Source: Sphingomonadales bacterium (lineage in GTDB: Bacteria; Pseudomonadota; Alphaproteobacteria; Sphingomonadales; Sphingomonadaceae). Taken from it: DNA of 64,000 nt. Each line of letters starts with the position of its first letter. Within the stretch, counting starts at the first letter, position 1. The stretch covers positions 1 through 64,000 of the forward strand of contig JADKCA010000005.1 in assembly GCA_016714795.1 (NCBI GenBank), read 5' to 3'. The notes under the pieces are model-generated. The model was not told the origin of the DNA. It worked only from the letters and a program-made list of their open reading frames with translations, and did no database searches. A program made the translations under genes and the position numbers. Positions 32,311 through 41,576 of this stretch are shown here, piece after piece.

Positions 32311-33681
32311 ATGACGGGTGTGACATTCAGCATGGCGGGAGACGCAGCGGCCCTTTGGCCGCAGGTCCGCGCCTTGCTGCGCGATTCGATGGGTGCACGA
32401 AGCTTTGATCACTGGCTGCGTCCGGTGAGCTTTGCAGGCTTTGCCGATGGCGTAGTGATTCTGGCCGCGCCCTCTGCCTTCACCGCCAACTGGATTCGCA
32501 GCCACCATGCGGATCGTCTGTTGCAGGCGTGGCGCAGCCTGTTGCCCGAGGCGATGGCGATTCGGATCGATGCCAGCGGAGACGCGGCGCTGATCCGTCC
32601 GGTGCCTGCCGAACCGGCAGGTGCGCCTGCTGCACCGGCAACCTCGCCCGTCGCCGACGCACAATCCTTTGATGCGCGCTTCCGCTTTGAAACCTTTGTG
32701 ACCGGTTCTGCCAATCAGGTGGCCGCCAATGCTGCGCGCGCTGTGGCAACGGGTGGGCGGATGAGCTTCAACCCGCTTTATGTTCATGCCGCGACCGGCC
32801 AGGGCAAAACCCACCTGCTACAGGCGATTGGTGCTGCGCATCAGGCCGCACGTCCCGGCCAGACCGTGCTCTACATGTCTGCCGAGCGCTTCATGTATGA
32901 TTTTGTGAGCGCGATGCGTGCTCGCGAGACGCTGGCCTTCAAGGCGCGGTTGCGCTCTGCCAGCCTGCTGATGATCGACGATGTCCAGTTCATTGCAGGC
33001 AAGGAATCGACGCAGGAAGAGTTTCTGCACACGGTCGATGAACTGGTCGGCTCCGGCGGCAAGCTGGTGATTGGTGCAGATCGCCCGCCGCACGCGCTGG
33101 ACGGGGTGGAGGGGCGCATCCTTTCGCGCCTGACCCAGGGTCTGGTGGTTGACATCAAGCCCGCCGATTTTGCGCTGCGCCGCGCGATTCTGGAAGCGAA
33201 GGCGGCAGCCATGCCGGGCGTGACCGTGCCCGATGATGTGCTTGATCTGCTGGCCACCCGCATCGTCTCCAACATCCGCGAGCTGGAAGGCGGGCTCAAC
33301 CGTCTGGCCGCCTATGCCGCGCTGGGCGATGCCACCATCTCTGCCGCTTTTGCGGAGGATGTGCTGGCCGAGATGTTCCGCGCCAGCAAGCGTCGCATCA
33401 CCATCGACGAGATTCAGAAGCGCGTTTCGGACCATTTCCGCATCCGTCAGGCCGAAATGGTTTCTGCCCGGCGCGCGCGCGAAGTTGCCCGCCCACGCCA
33501 GATTGCCATGTATCTGGCCAAGCAGCTCACGCCGCGCTCGCTGCCTGAAATTGGCCGCCGCTTTGGCGGACGCGATCACACGACGGTGATCCATGCGGTC
33601 CGCCAGATCGAGCGGCTGCGCGGGCTCGACCATGATCTGGACAATGATGTGCGCACCTTGATGCGCGCGCTCGAAGGCTGA
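32311..33681 (+). CDS. dnaA: Chromosomal replication initiator protein DnaA
   Basis: 456 residues in the usual four domains: domain I (LWPQVRALLRDSMGARSFDHWL), a proline/alanine linker (about 95-120), the AAA+ domain from FDARFRFETFV, and the C-terminal DnaA-box-binding domain with GGRDHTTVIHAVRQIE. Walker B is LLMIDDVQFIAGKE. The P-loop reads HAATGQGKTHL; the first glycine of GxxxxGKT is alanine, which is unusual, although the rest is intact. It opens the origin for replication. The start at 32311 was chosen over earlier in-frame starts because domain I begins there and a purine-rich site (AGGGA) precedes it. Confidence 0.95.
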   Translation: MTGVTFSMAGDAAALWPQVRALLRDSMGARSFDHWLRPVSFAGFADGVVILAAPSAFTANWIRSHHADRLLQAWRSLLPEAMAIRIDASGDAALIRPVPAEPAGAPAAPATSPVADAQSFDARFRFETFVTGSANQVAANAARAVATGGRMSFNPLYVHAATGQGKTHLLQAIGAAHQAARPGQTVLYMSAERFMYDFVSAMRARETLAFKARLRSASLLMIDDVQFIAGKESTQEEFLHTVDELVGSGGKLVIGADRPPHALDGVEGRILSRLTQGLVVDIKPADFALRRAILEAKAAAMPGVTVPDDVLDLLATRIVSNIRELEGGLNRLAAYAALGDATISAAFAEDVLAEMFRASKRRITIDEIQKRVSDHFRIRQAEMVSARRAREVARPRQIAMYLAKQLTPRSLPEIGRRFGGRDHTTVIHAVRQIERLRGLDHDLDNDVRTLMRALEG

Positions 33682-33799
33682 GCCGCCTCTCGCCAGCTTT
33701 CTGAATGCTTTCAACTGCATTCCGCGCCCGTTCAGAACGAATCGCATAGTTATGCACCTGTCAGCGAAATCTTGTTGCGCTGACAGGAGGTAAATGATC

Positions 33800-34291
33800 A
33801 TGCGTAAACTGATTGCTCTGGCCCTTGCGGCCTCTGTCCTGACCCCGGTTGCTGCAAGCGCGGCCACGTCGCGCGGCGAACTCCAGCGTGACCGTGCCGA
33901 TATTCGCGAAGAGACCCGCGACGTCCGGCAGGCCGTGCGCGGCGGCGATTCCCGCGCAATCCGCGATGAGCGTGAAGACTTGCGCGAAGCGCGGCGCGAA
34001 TATCGCGAAGACCGGGCCGACTGGCGCGACGATCATCGCGGGCGCGGTTGGGATGACCGGCGCGCCTATCAAGGGCCGCGCTTTCAGGCTCCGTTTGGCT
34101 ACACGCCGTACCGGATCGGCAGCTTTGCCCCCCGCCCGCATTATGGCGCGCGCTACTGGATCGACAATCCTCGCCATTTCGCGCTGCCCTATGCTGCACC
34201 GGGCCTGAAATGGGTCCGCCATTATGATGATGCGCTGCTCGTCAACATGCGGACGGGGCAGGTCCGCCGCATTGTCCGCCACGTCTTCTGA
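33800..34291 (+). CDS. RcnB-family periplasmic protein
   Basis: 163 residues. Signal peptide RKLIALALAASVLTPVAASA; then a charged, Arg/Asp/Glu-rich middle with repeated RxDxRxE units (DIREETRDVRQAV, REDLREARREYREDRADW), and a C-terminal beta domain (GYTPYRIGSF, WVRHYDDALLVNMRTGQVRRIV) that matches RcnB, a nickel/cobalt homeostasis protein in E. coli. Metal function here is untested. AGGAGG lies 9 nt before the ATG at 33800, preferred over the ATG at 33794. Confidence 0.8.
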   Translation: MRKLIALALAASVLTPVAASAATSRGELQRDRADIREETRDVRQAVRGGDSRAIRDEREDLREARREYREDRADWRDDHRGRGWDDRRAYQGPRFQAPFGYTPYRIGSFAPRPHYGARYWIDNPRHFALPYAAPGLKWVRHYDDALLVNMRTGQVRRIVRHVF

Positions 34292-34303
34292 AGGACCGCC
34301 AAC

Positions 34304-34334
34304 CCCCACCCCCGGACCAGATCCGGGGGTGGGG
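34304..34334. repeat. Perfect GC hairpin after the RcnB-like gene
   Basis: CCCCACCCCCGGA (34304-34316) pairs perfectly with TCCGGGGGTGGGG (34322-34334) around CCAGA. No T run follows. The core CCGGACCAGATCCGG is of the kind found as interspersed REP-like palindromes; it may also act as a transcript-end stabiliser. Confidence 0.55.
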
Positions 34335-34507
34335 CGCGGCCTGCGGCAACGAGGGCAGCCTACAGGCCGATGCCGCCAGCCCCCAGAGGTCGAGGGTTGG
34401 GAAGCCAACGGTGATTATGCTGATAGGCGGCTTCCGGCGCGGCCTATTGGATAAAATTCACTGCCCCAATTTGCACGCCGGCCCTGCCTTCGCCTAAAGA
34501 GGCGGAC

Positions 34508-35881
34508 ATGAACGGCTCACCACCGCCGGGCAGCGCTGACACGATAGCGCGTCCTGCATTCCTCTATCCCTTCCTGCTGTTGCTGGCATTTGCCACGCTG
34601 GGGGCGCTGGCGCTCGTCGCGTGGAAGGGGCCGCGCCCTGCCGATGTGGTGAGCGGCGCCGGTTTTGAAACCGCTCCGCCCAGTCCGCCGCCTGCTGTGG
34701 AACCTGTCATCCTTCAGGCGCTGGCCCCGGAGACCGCGCGCGATCTCAATGCCAAAACGCCCTTCGTCAACGGCCCGGTGCCCGCTGCCAAGCCCTTCAT
34801 CCTGACCGGAACCCCGATGGACATGGCGCGCGCGACCGACTGTCTGGCCTCTGCGCTCTATTATGAAGCGGCCAATGAGGCGGAGAGCGGGCAGCGCGCG
34901 GTGGCGCAGGTCGTGCTCAATCGGGTGCGGCATCCGGCCTTTCCCGCCAGCGTGTGCGGCGTGGTCTATCAAGGGGCGACGCGCAGCACCGGCTGCCAAT
35001 TCTCGTTCAGCTGCGATGGCGCGATGGCGCGTCTGCCGTCTTCGGCGTTGTGGGACCGGCTCCGCCGTCTGGCGACGGAGGCGCTAAGCGGGGCGGTTTA
35101 TGCGCCGGTGGGTCTGGCCACTCATTATCACACCGATTGGGTGCTGCCCTATTGGAGCGCCAAGCTCGACAAGATCAGGGCAGAGCGGACGCATCTGTTT
35201 TTTCGCTGGGATGGCTGGTGGGGCACGCCTCCCGCATTCCGCCAGGCGTATCGCGGCGGCGAGCCCCTGATCGGGCGGCTGGCGCGCCTGTCCCCCGCCC
35301 ATGCGCAGGCGCTGGCTGGGGAAGTGGCGCTGGATGCTGCTGCCCCGCCGCTGGCAGAAGGCGGCGCTACTCCAGATGCGTCGGCGGCTCTGCCGGGGAC
35401 GCCTGCCTTTGCCAGCCCGGCAGGAAATTTCCTGATTTACACCGTTTCGCCGCGCACCGATGCAGCGGGGCTGGCAGACCGCGCCAAGGCAGCCTGTGGC
35501 ACCCAACCCTATTGCAAGGTGATGATGTGGACCGATCCGGTTGCCACACCCTCCGCCCTTCCCGTCAGCGATGTCGCACTCCAGGCGATGGCGTTCAGCT
35601 ATCTCAAGAATGAGAAGGGCGGATTTGAAAAGGCATTGTGGAACTGCGCAATCTTCCCTCGTGCTGATCCAGGCCAGTGCATGAAGGCGCGGGTGCCGGT
35701 GGCGGTCGCGCGCCCCTCCCGACCAGCATCTGCGGCATCTGCGGGCCTTTTGGGCAAGGAGGAAAAGGCTGAACTGATTCCGATGGAGCGGGATCGGGCA
35801 GTGGAAGATGTCAGTGCCCCCGCACGACCGGAAATGGCCCAGCCCGCTTCCAAAATGGTCCGTCGTCGTCCGGGCGCGTGA
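34508..35881 (+). CDS. Membrane-anchored SleB/CwlJ-type cell wall hydrolase
   Basis: 457 residues. A single N-terminal membrane helix (FLYPFLLLLAFATLGALALVAW), a proline-rich spacer, and a hydrolase_2 domain at about 115-240: TDCLASALYYEAANEAESGQRAVAQVVLNRVRHPAFP (catalytic Glu in YYEA), CGVVYQG and CQFSFSCDG, with THYHTDWVLPYW later. SleB/CwlJ enzymes are lytic transglycosylases of peptidoglycan; in non-spore-forming alphaproteobacteria they are thought to act in wall remodelling. The C-terminal 180 residues are low-complexity and not recognised. GAGG lies just before the ATG. Confidence 0.85.
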   Translation: MNGSPPPGSADTIARPAFLYPFLLLLAFATLGALALVAWKGPRPADVVSGAGFETAPPSPPPAVEPVILQALAPETARDLNAKTPFVNGPVPAAKPFILTGTPMDMARATDCLASALYYEAANEAESGQRAVAQVVLNRVRHPAFPASVCGVVYQGATRSTGCQFSFSCDGAMARLPSSALWDRLRRLATEALSGAVYAPVGLATHYHTDWVLPYWSAKLDKIRAERTHLFFRWDGWWGTPPAFRQAYRGGEPLIGRLARLSPAHAQALAGEVALDAAAPPLAEGGATPDASAALPGTPAFASPAGNFLIYTVSPRTDAAGLADRAKAACGTQPYCKVMMWTDPVATPSALPVSDVALQAMAFSYLKNEKGGFEKALWNCAIFPRADPGQCMKARVPVAVARPSRPASAASAGLLGKEEKAELIPMERDRAVEDVSAPARPEMAQPASKMVRRRPGA

Positions 35882-35989
35882 TGGGGGCGTTTGACCATAC
35901 TCCTTGACTTTTGTGGAGTTTTCGACAAGGCGACAAGCGTTGAGGCAGAGGGGCAAGCCCCGCCGACCCTATTTCCGGACACCATCCGC

Positions 35990-37393
35990 ATGAACTTTGC
36001 CGATCTCGGCCTTTCCGAAGAACTGCTGCGCGCCGTCACCGAGTCGGGCTATGATACGCCGACCCCCATTCAGGCGAGCGCCATTCCGTCCGTGCTGATG
36101 ATGCGCGACATGATTGGCATTGCCCAGACCGGCACGGGCAAAACGGCGAGCTTTGTGCTGCCGATGATCGACATTCTCGCCCATGGCCGTGCCCGTGCGC
36201 TGATGCCGCGCTCGCTCATTCTGGAGCCGACGCGCGAATTGGCCGCACAGGTGGCCGAGAATTTCGAGAAATACGGCAAATATCACAAACTCTCCATGGC
36301 GCTGCTGATTGGCGGCGTGCAGATGGGCGATCAGATCAAGGCGCTGGAAAAGGGCGTGGACGTGCTCATCGCCACGCCGGGCCGCCTGATGGACCTGTTC
36401 GAACGCGGCAAGATTTTGCTGACCGGCTGTTCGCTGCTGGTGATCGACGAAGCCGACCGGATGCTCGACATGGGCTTCATTCCGGACATCGAAAATATCT
36501 GCACCAAGTTGCCGACCAATCGGCAGACGCTGCTCTTTTCGGCCACCATGCCGCCGCCGATCAAGAAGCTGGCGGACAAGTTCCTCTCCAACCCCAAGAT
36601 GATCGAGGTCGCCCGGCCAGCCGAAGCGAACATCAACATCTCTCAGGCGCTGGTCCCCGCCGAAACCCGCAAGAAGCGCGAAATTCTGCGCGGCCTGCTG
36701 GCGGCGGAAGACGTGACCACCGCGATCATCTTCTGCAACCGCAAGACAACGGTGCGCGAACTGGCGAAATCGCTTCAGCAGCATCGGTTCCGGGCGTCCG
36801 AAATCCATGGCGACATGGACCAGTCGAGCCGCTTGAAGGAACTGGACCGGTTCAAGACCGGAGAGATCAACATCCTCGTCGCCTCTGACGTGGCGGCGCG
36901 CGGGCTGGACATCAAGGGCGTCAGCCATGTCTTCAATTTCGACGTGCCCTGGCATCCCGATGACTATGTTCACCGCATTGGCCGCACCGGTCGCGCCGGG
37001 GCCAAGGGCAAGGCGTTCACACTCGTCACCAAGGACGATGAGGAAGCGATTGCCAATATCGAAAAGCTGACCTCGACCAAGATCGAACGGACAGCACCGG
37101 TGGAGGCTGCGCCGGAGCGTGAAGCCCGCGCGCCGCGCGAAGCGCGTCCCCCGCGTGAAACCCGCGAACCCCGAGCCCCGCGCGAGCCCCGCGCTGAACG
37201 TGAACCGCGTGCTGAACGTGAACCGCGTGCCGAGCGCGCCCCGCGTGAAACGGCCCGTCATGAACAGCCCCGGCCCGAACGCGCCCGTCCGCCGCGCAAA
37301 AGCCATTCGCGCCATGATCCCTTCGCCAATGATCCGCCCGATGATGGCTGGAACGGTCCGGTACCGGACTTCCTCAAGGTAGGGCTTGGTTAA
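35990..37393 (+). CDS. rhlE: DEAD-box RNA helicase, RhlE type
   Basis: 467 residues. Motifs in order: NFADLGLSEELLRAV (Q-motif region), AQTGTGKTASF (I), PTRELAAQ (Ia), TPGRLMD (Ib), VIDEADRMLDMGF (II, DEAD), FSATMP (III), IIFCNRKTTVRELA (IV), SDVAARGLDIKGV (V), HRIGRTGRAG (VI). After about residue 385 comes a basic/acidic tail of PRAERE-like repeats (DNA tandem copies near 37180-37240) typical of RhlE-type RNA binding tails. It would unwind RNA in ribosome assembly or decay. The frame runs back to 35891, but the ATG at 35990 is where the family begins. Confidence 0.92.
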   Translation: MNFADLGLSEELLRAVTESGYDTPTPIQASAIPSVLMMRDMIGIAQTGTGKTASFVLPMIDILAHGRARALMPRSLILEPTRELAAQVAENFEKYGKYHKLSMALLIGGVQMGDQIKALEKGVDVLIATPGRLMDLFERGKILLTGCSLLVIDEADRMLDMGFIPDIENICTKLPTNRQTLLFSATMPPPIKKLADKFLSNPKMIEVARPAEANINISQALVPAETRKKREILRGLLAAEDVTTAIIFCNRKTTVRELAKSLQQHRFRASEIHGDMDQSSRLKELDRFKTGEINILVASDVAARGLDIKGVSHVFNFDVPWHPDDYVHRIGRTGRAGAKGKAFTLVTKDDEEAIANIEKLTSTKIERTAPVEAAPEREARAPREARPPRETREPRAPREPRAEREPRAEREPRAERAPRETARHEQPRPERARPPRKSHSRHDPFANDPPDDGWNGPVPDFLKVGLG

Positions 37394-37517
37394 GCGCCAC
37401 GCCGTAAACGGACTGTCGTTGCCACGATTCGCTTCGGCGATGCTTGGCCGCGTGCATGGTTGACAGGCGGCACCTGCATGCCGACCTGCTGGTCAGCGAA
37501 AACAGGAGACGCATGAC

Positions 37518-37721
37518 ATGTCCGATACGCCCGAAGATCATGAAGCCGCCATCGCCGGGCCGGATGACGCGGAAACCGAAGCGGAACGCAAGGCGCGAAT
37601 GCTCAAGGCCGGGATTGGCATCGGCGTAGGTTCAGCCGCGCTTGTCGCTGCACTGCTCTACGCCAACGCCCATCGCAAGAAGAAGGACAAGCCGACCCAT
37701 CCGCCAATCGACCGGGATTGA
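37518..37721 (+). CDS. Small single-span membrane protein, unknown
   Basis: 67 residues. An acidic start (SDTPEDHEAAIAGPDDAETEAERKARMLKAG) precedes one membrane helix (IGIGVGSAALVAALLYANA) and a basic end (HRKKKDKP). AGGAG lies 9 nt before the ATG. No known family recognised; the helix orientation by charge is basic end inside. Confidence 0.6.
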   Translation: MSDTPEDHEAAIAGPDDAETEAERKARMLKAGIGIGVGSAALVAALLYANAHRKKKDKPTHPPIDRD

Positions 37722-37725
37722 CGGC

Positions 37726-38562
37726 TTACTGCCCGGTCCAGGCCAGCCCCAGACTGGCGAACAGCAGATCATCCATGCCGCCCGGCCCCAGCCCTTTGCG
37801 CGCGCGCCAATCGGTAATCGCCGCCATTGTCCGCCGCCCGGCCACGCCGTCTGCTGCGCCAATCGCGGCATAGCCCCGATCCCGCAACGCCTTTTGCAAC
37901 GCGATGATGGCTGCAACCGGTGGCTGGCCCTTGCGGGACGGGAGTTCGAGAACGATCCGCCTTACCTTGTCCAGCCATGCCAGCCGGTCATCCCAGCCAA
38001 TTTTGCCGCCATTGACCTTCCTGGTCACGGCCTCAAAGTCGCCCGTGTCGCAGACCGCATTGGCACCCTTCCAGTCCCAGAAGCACAGCGCGACCTCCAG
38101 CGCATGGTCCGCTGCAAAGGTCAGATCCGGCTGGCCGACCAGATCGAGCCCAGCCAATTTACCCACCTCGCGATAGCCTTCACGCCCGGTCAGCTGAACA
38201 TAGCCACGCCCGCGATAGCGATAGCCATCTCCGCTCGCTTCATTGCCGTTGCCATTGCGTGAGGCATAGACGAAATTGCCCAGTTTTTCGGGATTGCCGG
38301 CATAGGGGGTCGCTGTGGCCTCATCCGGAAACCGCTTGGGCCAGACAACCGTCAGGCGCTTTGCAGTATAGTTCATATTTTCGCGCTGCACCGTCAATCC
38401 ACCCGATTCATGCCCGATCTGCGCCAGAAAAAAATGCACGCGAAAGAGGTTGCGGTCGATTCCGTGCGCTTTGAACGCGGCCCCCACCTTTGCTGCAAAC
38501 GTATCGCGGTGAAGCTGGGTGGCGCGCGGGAACAGCGCGTTGATCTGTTGTTTGGAGAGCAT
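37726..38562 (-). CDS. GH19-family endolysin-like hydrolase with peptidoglycan-binding domain
   Basis: 278 residues without a signal peptide. Residues about 1-190 match GH19 (chitinase-type) lysozymes: FFLAQIGHESGGL holds the catalytic Glu, followed by NYTAKRL, YRGRGYVQLTGREGYREVG and a C-terminal GGKIGWDDRLAWLDKV. Residues about 215-275 (AIIALQKALRDRGYAAIGAADGVAGRRTMAAITDWRARKGL) are a PG_binding_1 domain. Phage and prophage endolysins have this layout. AAGGA lies 7 nt before the ATG. It pairs with the M15 peptidase gene upstream, 35 nt away on the same strand. Confidence 0.82.
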   Translation of the reverse strand: MLSKQQINALFPRATQLHRDTFAAKVGAAFKAHGIDRNLFRVHFFLAQIGHESGGLTVQRENMNYTAKRLTVVWPKRFPDEATATPYAGNPEKLGNFVYASRNGNGNEASGDGYRYRGRGYVQLTGREGYREVGKLAGLDLVGQPDLTFAADHALEVALCFWDWKGANAVCDTGDFEAVTRKVNGGKIGWDDRLAWLDKVRRIVLELPSRKGQPPVAAIIALQKALRDRGYAAIGAADGVAGRRTMAAITDWRARKGLGPGGMDDLLFASLGLAWTGQ

Positions 38563-38597
38563 ATTGCGTCCTTGTTTTCAGGGTCGTTGCACGGTAG

Positions 38598-39365
38598 TCA
38601 GAGGCCCAGCGCGTCGCGGGTTTTCTTGCCAACCGCGCCGTCCGGGGTCAGCCCGTGGCTGCCCTGAAATGCGACAACGGCAGCAAAGGTGGAATGTCCG
38701 AACACGCCGTCCGCCGCCAGCTTGAGGTTGAGCGCGGCATTGAGCCGCTCTTGCAGCAGGGCCACTTCAGGCCCGCGATCGCCAAGTACAAGCAACGGCT
38801 TTGGCGGCGTTTCCTTCGTGCCGTTGAGCGTCGAGCCCGTCGCCCATTTGCGGATCAGCTGCTCGCTGCACTCAAAGTGCATGCCGTCTTCCTTCCCGAA
38901 CGCAGCCCCCCAATACCAGCCATGCTTGTTGAACAGCGGGAAGATTTCCACCAGGCCGGCCTGCACCTTCCCGTCACCATAGGCGTCCAGCCTGCCGTCG
39001 ATCGTGATGTCTATCGCCGAGCCCCAGCTGTGGTTGCTGATGGCCGAGGTGGAGCCCCGCTGGTTGCGCGCGCACAGCATGCCTGCCGTCCCCAGCATGG
39101 CGTGGAGGCCGGGCTGGGCCTTCTTGATGTCTGCCATCACCGCCGTCAGTGAATCGAGTGCAGCGCGCAAACCCGTTGCCCGGAACGGACCCAAGTCACG
39201 CGATTCGATCAAAGGTTTGAGCTTGGGATTGGTTACAGGCTGGCAAAGCTGGTTGTATGAACTGCGCGGATTGCCCAGCAAGCCAAGCATGGTGGCTTGA
39301 CGAGCGCTGGTGAGCCCCTGGTTGATGCTTGCCGGAATCGGCACGAGTTTGGTCCAATCGGTCAC
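38598..39365 (-). CDS. M15-family D-Ala-D-Ala-type peptidase with peptidoglycan-binding domain
   Basis: 255 residues, GTG start with AGGAG about 9 nt upstream. The zinc site of M15 peptidases is visible as SNHSWGSAIDI and DGMHFE, so it would cut stem peptides of peptidoglycan. Residues about 190-255 (LLVLGDRGPEVALLQERLNAALNLKLAADGVFGHSTFAAVVAFQ) are a PG_binding_1 domain. It has no signal peptide. With the neighbouring GH19 enzyme it forms a two-gene lytic cassette that attacks both sugar and peptide bonds. Confidence 0.82.
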   Translation of the reverse strand: MTDWTKLVPIPASINQGLTSARQATMLGLLGNPRSSYNQLCQPVTNPKLKPLIESRDLGPFRATGLRAALDSLTAVMADIKKAQPGLHAMLGTAGMLCARNQRGSTSAISNHSWGSAIDITIDGRLDAYGDGKVQAGLVEIFPLFNKHGWYWGAAFGKEDGMHFECSEQLIRKWATGSTLNGTKETPPKPLLVLGDRGPEVALLQERLNAALNLKLAADGVFGHSTFAAVVAFQGSHGLTPDGAVGKKTRDALGL

Positions 39366-39493
39366 GACACTTCTCCTCCGAAAATGATTCAGATTTCAAC
39401 GTGTTTATTTTTGTGGCGACGACCGGATTAGTCTTTGACAGTCAGATTTGTTCAGATGCTTTACTGGAAGTCAAATCAAATTTCCGGGGTGGC

Positions 39494-40849
39494 TCACACC
39501 ACCCCATAAGCCAGCATTGCATCCGCAACCTTCTTGAAGCCAGCAATATTGGCACCCTTCACATAGTCGCAATATCCGCCGCCTTGCTGGCCATATTCCA
39601 TGCAGCGCGCATGGATGCCGTCCATGATGTCGATGAGAAGACGTTGCAGTTCTTCTTCCTTCCAGCTGATCCGGGCGCTGTTCTGGCTCATTTCAAGCCC
39701 GGACACAGCGACGCCCCCGGCGTTGGCAGCCTTGCCTGGCGCGAACAGGATGCGGGCATCCTTGAACACATGCACACCTTCCAGATCGGTGGGCATATTG
39801 GCCCCTTCGGACACCGCCTTGCAACCATTGGCGACGAGCAGGCGGGCATCGGCACCCAGCAGTTCATTTTGCGTGGCGCACGGCAGGGCAACATCGCACG
39901 GGACGCCCCACGGTGTCTTGTCTGCGTGATAGGATGAGCCGGGGAACGCATCGACATACTCGCTGATGCGCCCGCGCCGCACATTCTTGAGCTGTTTCAC
40001 CCAGTTGATCTTCTCCTGCGTCATGCCCGCCGGATCATGGACGAAGCCGTCCGAATCGGAGAGAGTGACGACTTTTCCGCCCAGCATTGTCACTTTTTCC
40101 GCCGCGTGCGTGGCGACATTGCCGGAGCCGGAGATGACGGCGACTTTGCCCTGCAAATCCTCGCCCTTGGTTTTGAGCATGTTGAGCAGGAAATAGGTCG
40201 CGCCATAGCCGGTTGCCTCGGTGCGGATCAGCGATCCGCCATATTCCAGCCCCTTGCCGGTCAGCACGCCGGTGAATTCGTTGGTCAGCCGCTTATACTG
40301 GCCGAACATATAGCCGATTTCGCGCGCGCCTACGCCAATATCGCCAGCCGGCACATCAATGTCTGCGCCGATATGGCGATAGAGCTCGTTCATGAAACTC
40401 TGGCAGAAGCGCATCACTTCACGGTCGCTCTTGCCCTTCGGGTTGAAGTTGGAGCCCCCCTTGCCGCCGCCCATGGGCAGGCCGGTCAGCGCGTTCTTGA
40501 AGGTCTGTTCAAAGGCCAGAAACTTCAGCGTGCCTTCGGTGACGGAAGGGTGAAAGCGGATGCCGCCCTTATAGGGGCCGATGCTGTTGTTGTTCTGCAC
40601 GCGCCAGCCGCGCTGGACGCGGATATTGCCGGCATCATCTTCCCAGCACACACGAAAGGAAATGACGCGATCCGGCTCTGCAATGCGCCGCAAAATCTGT
40701 TCGCGGTGATAGGCTTCCTTGTCCTGGATGAAATCGAAAATGTCTTCGGCAACTTCCTGCACGGCCTGCACGAATTCGGGCTGCCCCGGATTGCGTTTTT
40801 TCACGCCCTCCACAAACCCATTGAGATCGACATGATCAGAAACGGCCAT
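39494..40849 (-). CDS. gdhA: NADP-specific glutamate dehydrogenase GdhA
   Basis: 451 residues, the normal hexameric form. NNSIGPYKGGIRFHP and GLPMGGGKGGSNFNPKGKSD carry the catalytic lysines; DIDVPAGDIGVGAREIGYMFGQYKR is the family block; AVISGSGNVATHAAEKV is the Rossmann nucleotide loop. It makes glutamate from 2-oxoglutarate and ammonia. The frame starts earlier, but GGGGGAG lies 7 nt before the ATG at 40849. Context does not show nitrogen regulation. Confidence 0.95.
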   Translation of the reverse strand: MAVSDHVDLNGFVEGVKKRNPGQPEFVQAVQEVAEDIFDFIQDKEAYHREQILRRIAEPDRVISFRVCWEDDAGNIRVQRGWRVQNNNSIGPYKGGIRFHPSVTEGTLKFLAFEQTFKNALTGLPMGGGKGGSNFNPKGKSDREVMRFCQSFMNELYRHIGADIDVPAGDIGVGAREIGYMFGQYKRLTNEFTGVLTGKGLEYGGSLIRTEATGYGATYFLLNMLKTKGEDLQGKVAVISGSGNVATHAAEKVTMLGGKVVTLSDSDGFVHDPAGMTQEKINWVKQLKNVRRGRISEYVDAFPGSSYHADKTPWGVPCDVALPCATQNELLGADARLLVANGCKAVSEGANMPTDLEGVHVFKDARILFAPGKAANAGGVAVSGLEMSQNSARISWKEEELQRLLIDIMDGIHARCMEYGQQGGGYCDYVKGANIAGFKKVADAMLAYGVV

Positions 40850-41006
40850 TGCACACTCCCCCATGAAACTGGTTTGATCGTGATGCGGCCCGCACATTAC
40901 CCTGTCTCCGGTTGCGAGTCGCAAGCCGGAGCAGCGCTTTATTGCGAAAGACTAGCAGCTTGATGACGCATGGCCAGCCCCAATTCGGAACATGGCCGAG
41001 GCACCG

Positions 41007-41486
41007 TCAATTGGGGTTGTCGGTGGTTCCGCCGCTCTGGCCGACCGAACCGACCTGGCCGATATTGCCGAACAGCTCGTCGAGCAGGCTGCGATCCTTG
41101 CCCAAAGTCGCAGTCTTGCCCTTTTTGGGGTCGATGTTCACCACGCGGTCGAGACCGGCCTTGTCCACCGATGCGACATTGCCAGCCGCATCAAAGCGCA
41201 CACGCAGCACCGTCTGCACCGAAGGCTTGGGCTTGGCATAGGCATAGGCCCGTGTCTGGCGGGAGACATAATACCAGTCATTCTCGTCAAACTGGCCACC
41301 AAAGCTGGGGCGCCCGAGCGTCTTTTCCACCGAAATCCGGTTGTCCACGCCGGGTTGGATCGAATCGACCAGAATGGAATCAGACACATAGCCCTGATAG
41401 CCCCGAACGCGGCTGCACCCTGCGCTGGCGAGCGCGCAGGCCATAAGCGCGGCGATCGCGGAAATTCTTCCGGCTTGGCGAAACAT
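41007..41486 (-). CDS. bamE: Outer membrane assembly lipoprotein BamE (SmpA/OmlA)
   Basis: 159 residues. Lipoprotein signal peptide ending ALASAGC with the lipid-bearing Cys near residue 24. The BamE domain follows: DSILVDSIQPGVDNRISVEKTLGRPSFGGQFDENDWYYVSRQT and TVLRVRFDAAGNVASV. BamE is part of the beta-barrel assembly machine in the outer membrane. The C-terminal 45 residues are an extension common in alphaproteobacteria. GTGGAG lies 8 nt before the ATG at 41486, preferred to the ATG at 41495. Divergent from the ubiquinol chaperone gene. Confidence 0.9.
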   Translation of the reverse strand: MFRQAGRISAIAALMACALASAGCSRVRGYQGYVSDSILVDSIQPGVDNRISVEKTLGRPSFGGQFDENDWYYVSRQTRAYAYAKPKPSVQTVLRVRFDAAGNVASVDKAGLDRVVNIDPKKGKTATLGKDRSLLDELFGNIGQVGSVGQSGGTTDNPN

Positions 41487-41576
41487 CAGCGGCACTCCAC
41501 AAAATCGTCGACGGGACTTCCCCCCCCCAATATGAGGTCATGCACAGCAACTCAAGCAGGGATGGACAGGCGCACG

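Noticed and set aside
34304..34334. Terminator for the RcnB-like gene
   Set aside because: The hairpin is strong but lacks a T run on either strand; listed as a repeat instead.
35969..37315. 448-codon minus-strand frame opposite rhlE
   Set aside because: Antisense shadow of a complete DEAD-box helicase.
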